Shown: positions 44,501 through 56,440, counted from the first letter of the stretch. The stretch is 64,000 nt of DNA from Maratus speciosus (GCA_963932465.1 OZ010799.1:162312761-162376760); one strand, 5' to 3'. Numbers and translations are program-made. Notes: a model not told the origin generated them from the letters alone.

Positions 44501-46321
44501 GTCACCTCCAAGAATAAACACTTTGCCCAAAAATGGGACATCATTGCCATCCAAATCTCGCAGAAGTCTATCAAAAGTATTCAAAGCATGAATAGGCGCC
44601 ATGGTACATTTATCCCATATAATGAGCTTAGCCATTTTCAGTAAACTTCCTTCAGATGTATTTTACCGAATTTTTGAAGCTGAATTATCCAATATGGGGA
44701 TTGGTATTTTAAACTGAGAATGTGCAGTTCTTCCAGCTTGCAATAGTATCGATGCGATGCCTGTTCATGCAACGGGAATAGCAGTATGTCGCATTCCTCT
44801 GACGTAATGCAGCAAAGTATTGAATAGGAACGTTTTTCCTGATCTTGCAAAAGTATTGACAATGAAAACCTTAGCGACAGTAGCATAATCATTTTGAATA
44901 CTTTCAATAACAGTATCAAAAATTATACGTTGTTCCGGATTTAGCATGTTTAACAATCGTTTCCCCTCTGCTCTTTCTTCTTGTAAATCATAGACATCGC
45001 ATTCCACAGAGTTCTCCAGGTTTGAGAGTTCAAGTAATTCAAGGTTCTGAAGTGTCATGTAGTGTATGCGTAGATGACTGGCTATATCCTGAAGGGCTCT
45101 GTCTCTACTCTCCTGTAGCGGCAGATGGCGAGCAAAATCTTCTGAGAGTTCTGACTTAAACTGTTCCCATAATTGAATCGGTAAATTTGGATCGCCAAAG
45201 ACACATATAAACGAAAACTGTTGTCTCAATTTGGGTGGAATGTCAAAACCACATGCTTCAGTTAAACAATGCTGCCATTCATAATCATCTTCTAATAAAT
45301 TTCTAGCACGGCATGCACCCTTGAATGTTTCATGTACAGTATTCTCACACGTCTTTAACTCTTCAAAAGATATGGCACCGGAAACATGACAAAGCAGCAT
45401 ACGAAGATGGAATCGCTCAATATCCTTTGGGCTTACAGAATACATCCTGATACTATGAAGTCACCTAATGTAACATACCTTTGCCACACATTGCTTTTCC
45501 ATACAAAGTGCTTTTGAATTTCTGTATAGAGATAGATGCTTGCTGAAGGATCAGAACTGTTAAGTAGAAACCAAGCAGTGAGCATGGTGTCTTTATTTCT
45601 TGCTCTTTCAAAAGCTTCACGTTTCTCCGTTTCCCTAAAATACACAGGTTGCATGTCTTGTAGATGCACCGGCAATCTAATAGTAACATGGGACTTGTCC
45701 GGCATGGACTTCTCAAGAAGTCGCCACTTTGCCTCTGGTGCCGAAACATATCGTTCATTTAAGCGTGGCGTACGTAATAAGTATATCTCGAAAAATATTT
45801 TTATACTACTGTGCATTTTTTTTAATGAAATTTAATTTATTATGTTGCTATGGCAGCAGATGTTATAAAATGATATTTTTGGAATAAGGGAATAAATAGA
45901 ATAAAACGTTTTGTTGATGTTTGTGATAAAAAGTTTTCTTTATTTTTAAAATAAGGTAATAATTAAGCGCAATTAAATAATCTCTAATTATTTGCATGCG
46001 AGGTAAAAAAAATATCGTAATACTCGCTACATCTTCTTACTATTACAGCATGGCCTACATAATATGTATATCTCATATTGCAGTAAACATTTACAACTGG
46101 TTTGAGCTCGCGCGATTACGGATTGAACAGAAAAAAGCAAAAATTCGTCTAAAATAGAAAATAAAATAGAAAAAAATCTATCTAAAATTTTCGAATTTTT
46201 TGCCCAATCGTTCATGGGCCTCCTACCAGCATCCAGTGTGCAAAATTTCGTAGCCCTGCGTCTTTTGGTTTCCGAGTTTTTGTTGTTACAAACATACGCG
46301 CACAGATTTTAATAGTATAGA
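41582..46321 (-). mobile_element. Helitron with decayed helicase, 4.7 kb
   Basis: On the minus strand it begins TCTATACTATTAAAATC (46321), preceded by A, and ends CTAG (41585-41582), followed by T. Seven bases before CTAG there is a 6-bp hairpin, ACCCGT/ACGGGT (41593-41611). These are canonical Helitron ends and A/T flanks. It encodes the helicase half of a RepHel protein (43655-45782); the Rep half is missing and 5' non-coding sequence joins directly to helicase codons near 45782. 41640-43430 is AT-rich with no coding content that I recognise. Confidence 0.85.
43655..45782 (-). pseudogene. Helitron PIF1-type helicase pseudogene
   Basis: Fragments in order along the minus strand: LLRTPRLNERYVSAPEAKWR and HVTIRLPVHLQDMQPVYFRE (45.7 kb); MYSVSPKDIERFHLRMLLCH and SFEELKTCENTVHETFK (45.4 kb); NPEQRIIFDTVIESIQNDY and Walker A as NTFARSGKTFLFNTLL (44.9-44.8 kb); Walker B as LIIWDKCTMAP with RLLRDLDGNDVPF and VFILGGDWRQILPVV (44.6-44.5 kb); PKNEDSLRLNEEV and SLTPSGMPPHQLNLKVG (44.2-44.0 kb); VGIYLPHSYF and LYVDFSR (43.7 kb). 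This is the helicase part of arthropod RepHel. Frameshifts and stops split it into at least six frames. The Walker A glycines are partly replaced and the Walker B glutamate is K, so it is inactive. The Rep domain is absent. Confidence 0.88.
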
Positions 46322-46433
46322 TTATAGAAATTTTATTTCTTCTGTCACTTTCGGATCACCTGGTATATGAAACGTTGCTAACGTGAATCACCATGTAAAT
46401 ATAATCTTACTTTAATGCACGCGATAATGTCTT

Positions 46434-47381
46434 TGCACTCTCAGAAATATTTTCTTCAATACACGGAAATTTTCCTGGCAGCAGTGCTACCAGGATTTTT
46501 TCTTTAATAGACGAATATCCGTGTGTTTTTTTCTCCGTTAAAGGAGGTAAATTATACATAAATTGAAGAAAATGGAGATAAAAATAAAATGCTGATCTTG
46601 GGATCGAACCAGATACATTAGAGATACGAGACCCGTACTCTAACCACTCGGATACAGTTCTACAGCAGTGGAACAGTTTGAAGTTGCTTCATATGGGTAT
46701 GGCTTGATTAATTTCTTTAAAACGCTTTGAATTTTGAAGTTAATTTAGGGAACATTTGATCTTTAACGAGCTTGTGGCTAGGGCTTTAATACTTTAGTAT
46801 TAAAATAGGATAAAATTATGAATTATAAATATTTTTATGTGGATTTCTAGATATAAAATATAAATATTATATCTTTTGCAAAAAATTTTTTTTTAGCAAA
46901 ATCGATTTTTTAAATTTAATACTTTAATTAAAATAGCTATTTTAAATGAGTTCATTTAAAACATATTTTGAATGCGAATATTTTTTCCTCTAACTTTAAT
47001 AAATAAATTGAGAATACTTTTAAATGAATAAGAAAAGTAATTGTTATTTATTTTTTAATTCGGAAACATTTCTATTCTTTGTTGTTGATTTATTTATTAT
47101 TTTATTTTTTTAATTAAATTAGAAATATTAATTTATAGAATTTTGGGTTTTTCGTTTTAAAATGAATTCGGATTTTAGTATTATTAGAGACAATAAGCAT
47201 GCTCGGATTTTAGTATTAATAGAGCCAATAAGCATACGAGCTATGAATGAACGGAATTTCTCCCTCTTTTTCGGGTTTTCGGGAAAAATTCAGGAATAAA
47301 ACATGCTTTCTAGGAGTACGGAAATTATTTGATGAAAACTGAGGAATACTTCAGTGTACACAGACGAGTTTCCTGACAGTG
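46434..47381. repeat. Possible element with CACTCTCAG/CACTGTCAG ends
   Basis: The left CACTCTCAGAAATATTTTC and the inverted right CACTGTCAGGAAACTCGTC are loosely matched terminal repeats, and GGAAATTT-type blocks follow both. The interior holds a tRNA-like sequence and a local duplication (CGGATTTTAGTATTA at 47169 and 47204). Weak ends, so tentative. Confidence 0.35.
46591..46666 (-). tRNA. Degenerate tRNA-like sequence
   Basis: The 76 nt on the minus strand have a box A-like TATCCGAGTGGTTAGAG, an anticodon-loop-like CTCGTAT (nominal anticodon CGT) and box B GGTTCGATCCC. Only 4 of 7 acceptor pairs form (GCTG/CAGC), and the anticodon and T stems are imperfect. It is a tRNA pseudogene or SINE head. 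Confidence 0.4.
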
Positions 47382-47557
47382 TGTTTAATATTATCTACAT
47401 TTCTTTAATTAACCCTTAAACGCATAGTGTAACACAGGAGTTACATGATCTTGTTTTACCGTTACGATTTTTGTTGGTCTTTTGAGGATCTAGTATCTGT
47501 TACTTACCTGTGATAAGAAACATTTAAGGTTGTGAAGTCTGTTTTTGTTGTTATTTG

Positions 47558-48091
47558 TTATGCATTTATCTGCTGACGGTACTTATAGTTACCACTAAAG
47601 TAACTTGTTATAAAATTAATTTATTACATGGGTTACTTGTAATATAGTTTAGAATCAGTTATAGATGCATTGTTTTATTTTGTTCCAAAAACATTATCGG
47701 TTATGCAAAACATAAATATTTTTTAAATGATGATTTCTTTTGATTGCATCTTTTCAGTCTTCTGGGCGTTGAAAGGAAGGGGGGGGGGGTTCAATTCGGA
47801 AATATTTCTATATTTCTATTGTTGGAACATTATATTTGTACATTTCCTAATTCTACAAAATACTAAGGAAAATATTTAAAATAAAAGATCTGAGTGGGTT
47901 TATAAATATTGCACAAAATTCCTATAAATTTCAATTTAATTAATCCATCTAAATCCTTCAATCCTTATAAAATCATTCTAAACTTTATTGAATGATTATG
48001 TAAATCTTCTAATGTAGTTTCAAAAATTCACGAAAAATTCTGTAGAAGATAACATTTTCATGATTTCATAATTCAGTACATAAAGGGTTAA
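47558..48091. mobile_element. piggyBac-type MITE, copy 2
   Basis: The right end (ATTCAGTACATAAAGGGTTAA) and interior match 7661-8173. The left end is degenerate (TTATGCATTTATCTGCTGA) and has lost its TTAA. A G-run lies near 47780-47790. Another TTAACCC start at 47409 is unpaired. Confidence 0.75.
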
Positions 48092-48205
48092 TACAGGTAG
48101 GTTATAACATCTTTTGTTGATACTGCTTGCAATGTTCTTAACGGGCGTCTTTTCTCTAACATTAGAAGGTAGTCATTATGCAAACTATCAAAAGCATTTT
48201 AAAAA

Positions 48206-51046
48206 TTATTATATCGTTGAATACTTGTTACTGTTCAGTGTAATAACTTTAAAGTAAATATATAATTTGAAATTATCATTTTTTGAGCAATATTTGTTAT
48301 GTAACTCTAAAATGACATTATATCCAAAGAGAAACATACATTTTTGCACAATTTATTCAGTGGTTAATTAACAAAAATAGACTAGATTATAATGGTTTCC
48401 AAGCAAATGAAAAACATCCTGCCGTATATGGTTAATTCCCATCTCCAAAGTAAACTTTTTCTATTGGTGAAATGTTTTTATTTTTAAAAATTATTATATC
48501 GTCGAATACTTGTTATTGTTCAGTGTAATAACTTTAAAGTAAATATATAATTTGAAATTATCATTTTTTGAGCAATATTTGTTATGTAACTCTGGAATGA
48601 CATTATGTCCAAAGAGAAACATAAATTTTTGCACAATTTATTCAGTGGTTAATTAACAAAAATAGACTAGATTATAATGGTTTCCAAGCAAATGAAAAAC
48701 ATCCTGCCGTATATGATTAATTCCCATCTCCAAAGTAAACTTTTTCTATTGGTGAAATGTTTTTATTTTTTAGAATTATTATATCGTTGAATACTTGTTA
48801 TTGTTCAGTGTAATAACTTTAAAGTAAATATATAATTTGAAATTATCATTTTTTGAGCAATATTTGTTATGTAACTCTAAAATGACATTATATCCAAAGA
48901 GAAACATACATTTTTGCACAATTTATTCAGTGGTTAATTAACAAAAATAGACTAGATTATAATGGTTTCCAAGCAAATGAAAAACATCCTGCCGTATATG
49001 GTTAATTCCCATCTCCAAAGTAAACTTTTTCTATTGGTGAAATGTTTTTATTTTTAAAAATTATTATATCGTTGAATACTTGTTATTGTTCAGTGTAATA
49101 ACTTTAAAGTAAATATATAATTTGAAATTATCATTTTTTGAGCAATATTTGTTATGTAACTCTGGAATGACATTATGTCCAAAGAGAAACATAAATTTTT
49201 GCACAATTTATTCAGTGGTTAATTAACAAAAATAGACTAGATTATAATGGTTTCCAAGCAAATGAAAAACATCCTGCAGTATTTGGTTAATTCCCATCTC
49301 CAAAGTAAACTTTTTCTATTGGTGAAATGTTTTTATTTTTTAGAATTATTATATCGTTGAATACTTGTTATTGTTCAGTGTAATAACTTTAAAGTAAATA
49401 TATAATTTGAAATTATCATTTTTTGAGCAATATTTGTTATGTAACTCTAGAATGACATTATGTCCAAAGAGAAACATAAATTTTTGCACAATTTATTCCG
49501 TGGTTAATTAACAAAAATAGACTAGATTATAATGGTTTCCAAGCAAATGAAAAACATCCTGCCGTATATGGTTAATTCCCATCTCCAAAGTAAACTTTTT
49601 CTATTGGTGAAATGTTTTTATTTTTTAGAATTATTATATCGTTGAATACTTGTTATTGTTCAGTGTAATAACTTTAAAGTAAATATATAATTTGAAATTA
49701 TCATTTTTTGAGCAATATTTGTTATGTAACATTATGTCCAAAGAGAAACATAAATTTTTGCACAATTTATTCAGTGGTTAATTAAGAAAAATAGACTAGA
49801 TTATAATGGTTTCCAAGCAAATGAAAAACATCCTGCCGTATATGGTTAATTCCCATCTCCAAAGTAAACTTTTTCTATTGGTGAAATGTTTTCATTTTTT
49901 AGAATTATTATATCGTTGAATACTTGTTATTGTTCAGTGTAATAACTTTAAAGTAAATATATAATTTGAAATTATCATTTTTTGAGCAATATTTGTTATG
50001 TAACTCTGGAATGACATTATGTCCAAAGAGAAACATAAATTTTTGCACAATTTATTCAGTGGTTAATTAACAAAAATAGACTAGATTATAATGGTTTCCA
50101 AGCAAATGAAAAACATCCTGCCGTATATGGTTAATTCCCATCTCCAAAGTAAACTTTTTCTATTGGTGAAATGTTTTTATTTTTAAAAATTATTATATCG
50201 TTGAATACTTGTTATTGTTCAGTGTAAAAACTTTAAAGTAAATATATAATTTGAAATTATCATTTTTGAGCAATATTTGTTATGTAACTCTAGAATGACA
50301 TTATGTCCAAAGAGAAACATAAATTTTTGCACAATTTATTCAGTGGTTAATTAACAAAAATAGACTAGATTATAATGGTTTCCAAGCAAATGAAAAACAT
50401 CCTGCCGTATATGATTAATTCCCATCTCCAAAGTAAACTTTTTCTATTGGTGAAATGTTTTTATTTTTTAGAATTATTATATCGTTGAATACTTGTTATT
50501 GTTCAGTGTAATAACTTTAAAGTAAATATATAATTTGAAATTATCATTTTTTGAGCAATATTTGTTGTGTAACTCTGGAATGACATTATGTCCAAAGAGA
50601 AACATAAATTTTTGCACAATTTATTCAGTGGTTAATTAACAAAAATAGACTAGATTATAATGGTTTCCAAGCAAATGAAAAACATCCTGCTGTATATGTT
50701 TAATTCCCATCTCCAATGTAAACTTTTTCTATTGGTGAAATGTTTTTATTTTTAAAAAATATTATATCGTTGAATACTTGTTATTGTTCAGTGTAATAAC
50801 TTTAAAGTAAATATATAATTTGAAATTATCATTTTTTCAGCAATATTTGTTATGTAACTCTGGAATGACATTATGTCCAAAGAGAAACATAATTTTTTGC
50901 ACAATTTATTAAGTGGTTAATTAACAAAAATAGACTAGATTATAATGGTTTCCAAGCAAATGAAAAACATCCTGCCGTATATGGTTAATTCCCATCTCCA
51001 AAGTAAACTTTTTCTATTGGTGAAATGTTTTTATTTTTTAGAATTA
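48206..51046 (+). repeat. 285-bp satellite, ~10 copies, dimeric higher-order pattern
   Basis: Units begin (ATATCG landmark) at 48211, 48496, 48781, 49066, 49351, 49636, 49910, 50195, 50479 and 50764. Nearly all are 285 bp; the sixth is 274 because of an 11-bp deletion (GTAACATTATG). Identity is very high. Units alternate: junctions end TTTTTAAAAATTATT or TTTTTTAGAATTATT, and units 1 and 3 share AAAATGACATTATATCC and ACATACATTTT while 2 and 4 have GGAATGACATTATGTCC and ACATAAATTTT. No ORF. Confidence 0.95.
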
Positions 51047-51990
51047 AAAGTGACTATTTTCTATTATTATAAGACTATCATATGCTACAAAATGCATCTG
51101 AAAAATACTCAGAATTTATTGTGAGTCCAGTAATTGGTCAGGACAAAAATATTTTTTTCTCCCTAAACAAACATGTACTTAATTTTTAATAACCTCTATT
51201 AAATTACTTCATATTTTTCGATTTTAATAACTACTTAAAGATTAAGTATTTCTTTACGACCTTATTTTTATCACTCCAGGAAAGAATAGCTCTCTCGATA
51301 AAAACAAGGCGAAGCAAGATATTGAGCTATTAAGGTCAAAATCATTATATATGAAAAAAATGTTAGATAAAAAATTATTAATCATCTGTGATGGCGGCAT
51401 GTTGTTTTTGTCAAAGATAACAAAGCAACTTCGACCTTAATAGATCAATTGACTGCTTCTCTTTTTTTAGTGCTAGAGTGCTATTTTTTCCAGGATTGAT
51501 AAAAAAAGTCCTAAAAAACACGTAATGTTTATGTTGATAGTAAAACCAAGAAATATTAATTCAAAAAGTGATTTTTCCCTATTTCTGAAAATTTTTTTAT
51601 ATTAAAATTGATTATTTTCTATTATTATAAGTGATTATATATTGAAATATGATATGCTACTAAAATTTGCTTCCTCAAAAATAATCAGAATGTTTTGATT
51701 TTGACACTTACATATTAATAAATTCCATTCCATTAATTTATAATTTCTATTTTTACTAACAACATAAAGATTAAGAATTTTTTACGTCCTTTTTTTTATC
51801 AGTTCTGGGAACAATAGTACTCTAGCGCTTAAAAAAGAGAGAAGCAAGATATTGAGCTATTAAGATCGAAGTCATTATAAAAGAAAAAAATGATAGATAA
51901 AAGATGATTAATCATCTGTGAAGGCGACATGTTGTTACTGTCAAAAATAATAAAGCTATTCTTATTATCTTTCAATGTTAACCGAAACTG
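51047..51990. repeat. Diverged direct and inverted repeats after the satellite
   Basis: GTGACTATTTTCTATTATTATAAG-type sequence at 51049 recurs at 51608. The block GCAAGATATTGAGCTATTAAG at 51313 recurs at 51844 and, inverted, near 51433-51475 (CGACCTTAATAGATCAAT). The ORF at 51829-52188 (minus) overlaps the last copy and has no domain. Confidence 0.6.
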
Positions 51991-52177
51991 TAGCGTGTAA
52001 CTAGAGTTACCATTCGTTATTCTCATGATTTTTGCTTTTAATCTGTTGCATGCATTATTTTGACATTTAACAGAAATGTATTGTTTTATTAGATAAACAC
52101 CAAATTTTAAAGGCTGTAAATGCATATAGTGTATTAGTGAACCTTTGTTGCAATTCTTAATGCATGTGTTTGATCTA

Positions 52178-52686
52178 CAGGGTATCACAAAAGTCGCTGA
52201 AACATTTTAGAACACTATATAAAATCAAGTAATTACCGTACAGGAATGCGTTTTGGACTAAAATGCTTCTCATGATGATAAGTTTTCTTGAAGCTAATCA
52301 AAATAATTAGTTCCAAACTTCAATCATAGATAGAGCTACTTGTCCGCATGTTTAATTTCAAACATTCTTTTTTTTCTGATTTTAAGACCAGTTTTGACGC
52401 TGTGACACAGAAATGACGCCTGTCATCGAAAAATTTAATTGCGTAAGTCGGTACTTCAAAACCAAATCGAAACTAATCTGAAAAAAAAAAAAAAAAAAAA
52501 AACCGCACGTTTAAAACCGAACATTCGGAAAAGTGGTGCCAACTATGATCGAAGTTTGGAACTAATTTTTATATTCGATTGAAGAAAACTCGTGAGAAGC
52601 ATTTTAGTCAAACCGCACTTTTGTACGACAATTACTTGGTTTTATATTGAGCTTTAAAATGTGTCAGGGAATTTTGGGACACCCTG
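52178..52686. mobile_element. 509-bp foldback mariner-type MITE
   Basis: Left CAGGGTATCACAAAAGTC and inverted right CAGGGTGTCCCAAAATTC continue through ACATTTTA, TATAAAA-CAAGTAATT and further. TA flanks at 52176-52177 and 52687-52688. A 29-base A-run lies at 52474-52502. No coding. Confidence 0.82.
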
Positions 52687-52974
52687 TATGTACTGCGCAT
52701 GTTTTGCTTTCTACAGTATCTTCTATTATAATGCATATTTCCAGATTTATGCTAATCAGTATCATGGTTATGGAATAATATTTTTCTTTAATTGCTCTTA
52801 AATTTGACCTCAGATTTTATTTTCGCTATCCTCATATTTACCTTGAAAATTATAAATTTTGTTTAATGAATGAGTTTCTGAAAGAAAGGCCTGTGTTACA
52901 AATTTTAAATTTCGAGAAATAAGGAAAAAAAATTCAATGTGGTAATTGATAAGCGATGTCCTGAGCACCTAGTG

Positions 52975-53660
52975 CAGGGGCTGGCAACTTATGACCCGCG
53001 AGTCACCAAGTAATGCATATCATAATTTCAAGTAACCTACTTGAGTTCCGAAAAAAAAATAATATTTTCAAATTAAATTAAAAAAACATAAATATAAAGC
53101 AAACACTTGAAGAATACATAAAAAGACTAAATATAAATAATAACAATAACATTTTTGTTTTATTACAAAGATGCAGAAATGAACATGCATAACGACGGAG
53201 GCAGCGTCCAATTGCTACCTTCGACATATTCGCCGTGCCTTTGCCTTTTGCCCAATCAAAAGTTTACTTCAACTATTGCTACATTCTGGAGGTTAGTCTC
53301 CTCTTTGGCAGTTAGGAGCCTTAGTTTTCTCTGTTGTACCAATTGTTCATTAATGAAAGAATAGTGACGCAATTATAATTACTCAGCGAAGTAATTGTCA
53401 TTATTAAAACAGATTATTACCACGGAGAAAAATAAATTTCAGTCAGGTATGTTTCTTACGTAAATAATTATAATATTTTTCATATTTTTCATATTTAAAG
53501 TTTAAAAGGCGTATTGTAATTATTTCCTCTATAACATTTATATTATTATTAACCAAAAAAGGCTGTTTTAAAATGAAAATACCATTGACCCGAAAAGTCT
53601 TCTTAATACACAGATTTTGGTTGATTGTGACCCCCAGACAAAACAAGTCGCTGACCCCTG
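52975..53660. mobile_element. hAT-type MITE with perfect 8-bp target duplication
   Basis: The ends CAGGGGCTGGCAACTTATGA and (inverted) CAGGGGTCAGCGACTTGTT are typical of hAT elements. ACCTAGTG is duplicated at 52967-52974 and 53661-53668 without mismatch. It is 686 bp. The ORFs inside (53155-53364, 53443-53646) are not transposase. Confidence 0.9.
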
Positions 53661-53812
53661 ACCTAGTGAAACGTATGCCTTTGTACCGATTTTAATTATA
53701 CTTCACTTTTGTTTTTATGCTGAGGATTGACGAATAATTAAAATTTAGTTAGGTAGGCAGCGAAAGTAATATTATTATTTTCACTTTAATGTTTTCTTTA
53801 TTTATTTAAAGT

Positions 53813-53935
53813 AGGGGTGCACAACCTTTTTTAGAGAAGGGCTACTTACAAAAATGTCTAGGTTGACGAGGGCCACATCAATGACACAGAGAGAATTCTA
53901 TTTGGGGGAGGTGATCTGCGGCCTATAACACTAGT
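53813..53935 (+). mobile_element. hAT-like terminal fragment
   Basis: AGGGGTGCACAACCTTTTTTAG with GAAGGGCTACTTACAAAAATG resembles hAT ends of the form CAGGGGTGCACAACC. The partner end was not found. Confidence 0.4.
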
Positions 53936-54139
53936 TTACAAAATTAAACTTTTTGTCTGTTGCTGCGAATTCTGTGGTTGATAATGTTCACCTATGACTT
54001 GTTTTTGTCAAATCTAACCGAAAATTTTTTTGAGCAGCTCGAGTTACTTTGTTTTTGATTTTTATCATTTAAGCATATATATTAATCGATAACAGGCGTA
54101 TTTTACTGTGTTAAGATTAGTTTCTCAAGTTTTTGCGTC

Positions 54140-55967
54140 ATGAGTAGTTCAAGGAGACGTTCTCTAAACAATCCAGATCATTTTTGCTATATATGCAGAG
54201 AATATGTGTTTAACAAGTGTAGAAAAGTTATATCAGAGTTGGTGAAAAATATCTACTTTGAGTATTTTGGGATGCTCTTGGATAAACATGAGAAGTCTTG
54301 GGCTGCCAATTGTGTTTGTAAATCGTGTGCGGAATATTTAAGATTATGGAAAAGTGGTAAAAGAAGTGCTTTTAAATTTGGAACACCGACTATTTGGTGA
54401 GAACCACGAAATCATCTCGAAGACTGTTATTTTTGTAGCGTGAACGTAAACGGTTTAAACACTAAAAATCGAGCTAAATGGCAGTACCTAAGTACTAGTT
54501 GTGTTCAACGTCCAGAGCAGCGTTCACCTGACTCTTCAGAGCCTAAAAATATATCTGAACCATTAGAATAAGAAATTGAAGGACCAAGCTCATCATAAAA
54601 TGATGCTGATTTTGAAGGTATGTCAAATGAGCCAAAATGCTTTTCCCAAAATGAGTTAGATGATCTTTTAAGAGATTTAAATCTTTCTAAACAAGCTTCA
54701 GAATTGTTAGCATCAAGACTAAAAGAAAAAAATTTGCTTTCCTCAGATACTAAAATAAGTTTTTATCGTGAAAGAGATACAGAATTACGGCGTTATTTTT
54801 CAAAAGAAAACGGTATTACCTTTTGTTCAGATATCAACCGCTGCGGCGAGCGGCCTTTCTTCGTCCGCAAGCCTTTATTCTTCTACTCTAGTCCGACTCT
54901 TTTGCGGAAGCAAGATTCGTAGGTCCCCAGCCACTTCCTGAGTATAAGACATTCTAGCGGAAGTCATAATAGTATATATTTCATTAAGTATACATTTGAT
55001 AAAAATGGGCTTGAAACAATACGAACCAAACGACTGGCGTTTATTCATTGACAGCTCAAAACGTAGCCTAAAATGTATTCTATTACATAATGGAAATAAA
55101 TACGCTGGGGTACCTATTGCCCACAGTACAAAGTTAAAGGAAGAATATTGTAACATTTCGCTAGTCTTGAACAAAATAAAATACAATGACCATAAGTGGC
55201 AAATTTGTGTCGATTTAAAAATGGTCAACATTCTTCTCGGTCAACAAAGTGATTACACCAAGTTTCCCTGTTTTATATGTCTTTGGGACAGTAGAGCTAA
55301 ACAAGAGCATTGGGTAAGAAAAAACTGGCCCTTAAGAGAAAATATGGAGCCTGGAAAGCACAATATAGTCCACAATTGATTAGTACCTCGTGACAAAATT
55401 ATACTTCCACCATTACATATAAAACTGGGCATCATGAAACAGTTTGTAAAATCACTAGATAAAGACGGGAACTGCTTTTCTTACATTTGCCAAAAATTTC
55501 CTCAGCTCACTATGGAAAAGATTAAAGCCGGTGTTTTTGATGGCCCCCAAATCAGACAATTTACGAAAGATACTCAAATTAGAAATTCTATGACTGAGTT
55601 AGAACTAAAGGCTTGGACAGCTTTCGTCTCTGTGATGCAGAATTTTCTCGGAAATAAAAAATCTGAAAATTATATTGAACTTCTGGAAGACCTTCTGCTA
55701 CAATTAAAAAATATCGGGTGCAATATGAGCATAAAACTTCACTTCCTCCATAGTCACCTGGACAGGTTTCCGGAAAATTTAGGAGATATGAGCGAAGAGC
55801 AGGGGGGGCGAATGCATCAGGACTTACGCGCCATGGAAGAGCGCTATCAGGGTTTCTGGGATACGAATATAATGTCTGACTATTGTTGGTCTCTGATACG
55901 TCATTTTCCAAAGTCTACACATCGGAGAAGAGCTTTAAAACGAAGTTTTTTAGAACTCTATGATTAA
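54140..55967 (+). pseudogene. Multi-copy arthropod zinc-finger protein of unknown function, pseudogene
   Basis: The frame opens MSSSRRRSLNNPDHFCYICR and has a CxxC...CxxC pair (CYIC and CVCKSC) that looks like zinc ligands. A second finger starts at DCYFC after a stop at 54398. Then come FSQNELDDLLRDLNLSK, FYRERDTELRRYFSKEN and FCSD; NDWRLFIDSSKRSLKCILLH and DYTKFPCFICLWDSRA; PPLHIKLGIMKQFVKSLDKD; and IKLHFLHSHLDRFPENLGDM with YCWSLIRHFPKS. I recognise this order as a family repeated in many arthropod and Hydra genomes, without a name I can defend. At least four nonsense changes and a GC-rich insertion (~54837-54985) break it. The last 178 codons are open. It could be a mobile-element protein; no TIR or LTR is seen here. 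Confidence 0.72.
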
Positions 55968-56440
55968 TTTTTTTTAGTAAAGTTTTTCTTAGTAAATACA
56001 TGTTTTTTTCTGTTTAATACCTACATAGCTGAAACTCAGAAACTAGAGCTGATTAAAATATTCTAATTATATTTTTGAAAATAGCATATCATATGTAGTT
56101 AGCAACAGCTAAAATTTTTTCGGCAACAGATGTACTGTAAACTAGTGTAATCAGATAAAAAATATAGTTTCAGAGGAGGGGTGGGGGTGGGGTTGCCCTT
56201 CTAGGTTCCTTTACCCAATCAACATATCCAATTCAGTTGGCAAGGATATATAAACAGTTTAGGTTTGTATATATAACACAGATATAGCAAGGATTGTTTT
56301 CAAAGAGTGATAATATTCCTTGACTTTATTCGGGGGAGTAAATTTTGTTTTATTATAAGTGCTAAAAAACAAACATAGGCATAAAAGTGACTAGTGCCGA
56401 AAAAAAGGTGAACTTTATGAACGAAGAGGAGAGAAGGAGC
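55968..56440. other. Unassigned interval
   Basis: 3' flank of the pseudogene; a G-rich patch GAGGAGGGGTGGGGGTGGGG lies at 56174-56193. No gene. Confidence 0.45.

Noticed and set aside
43434..44635. Plus-strand ORFs at 44343-44591 and 45536-45835, and the overlapping minus frames at 44320-44574 and 45465-45758, as genes
   Set aside because: They are shadows of the Helitron helicase pseudogene frames.
47406..47560. TTAACCC at 47409 as the left end of the second TTAA MITE
   Set aside because: The homology to copy 1 starts at 47558, so the 47409 site is a separate unpaired end or chance.
48206..51046. Regular spacing read as a CRISPR array
   Set aside because: The whole 285-bp unit is conserved with no variable spacers, and the sequence is eukaryotic.
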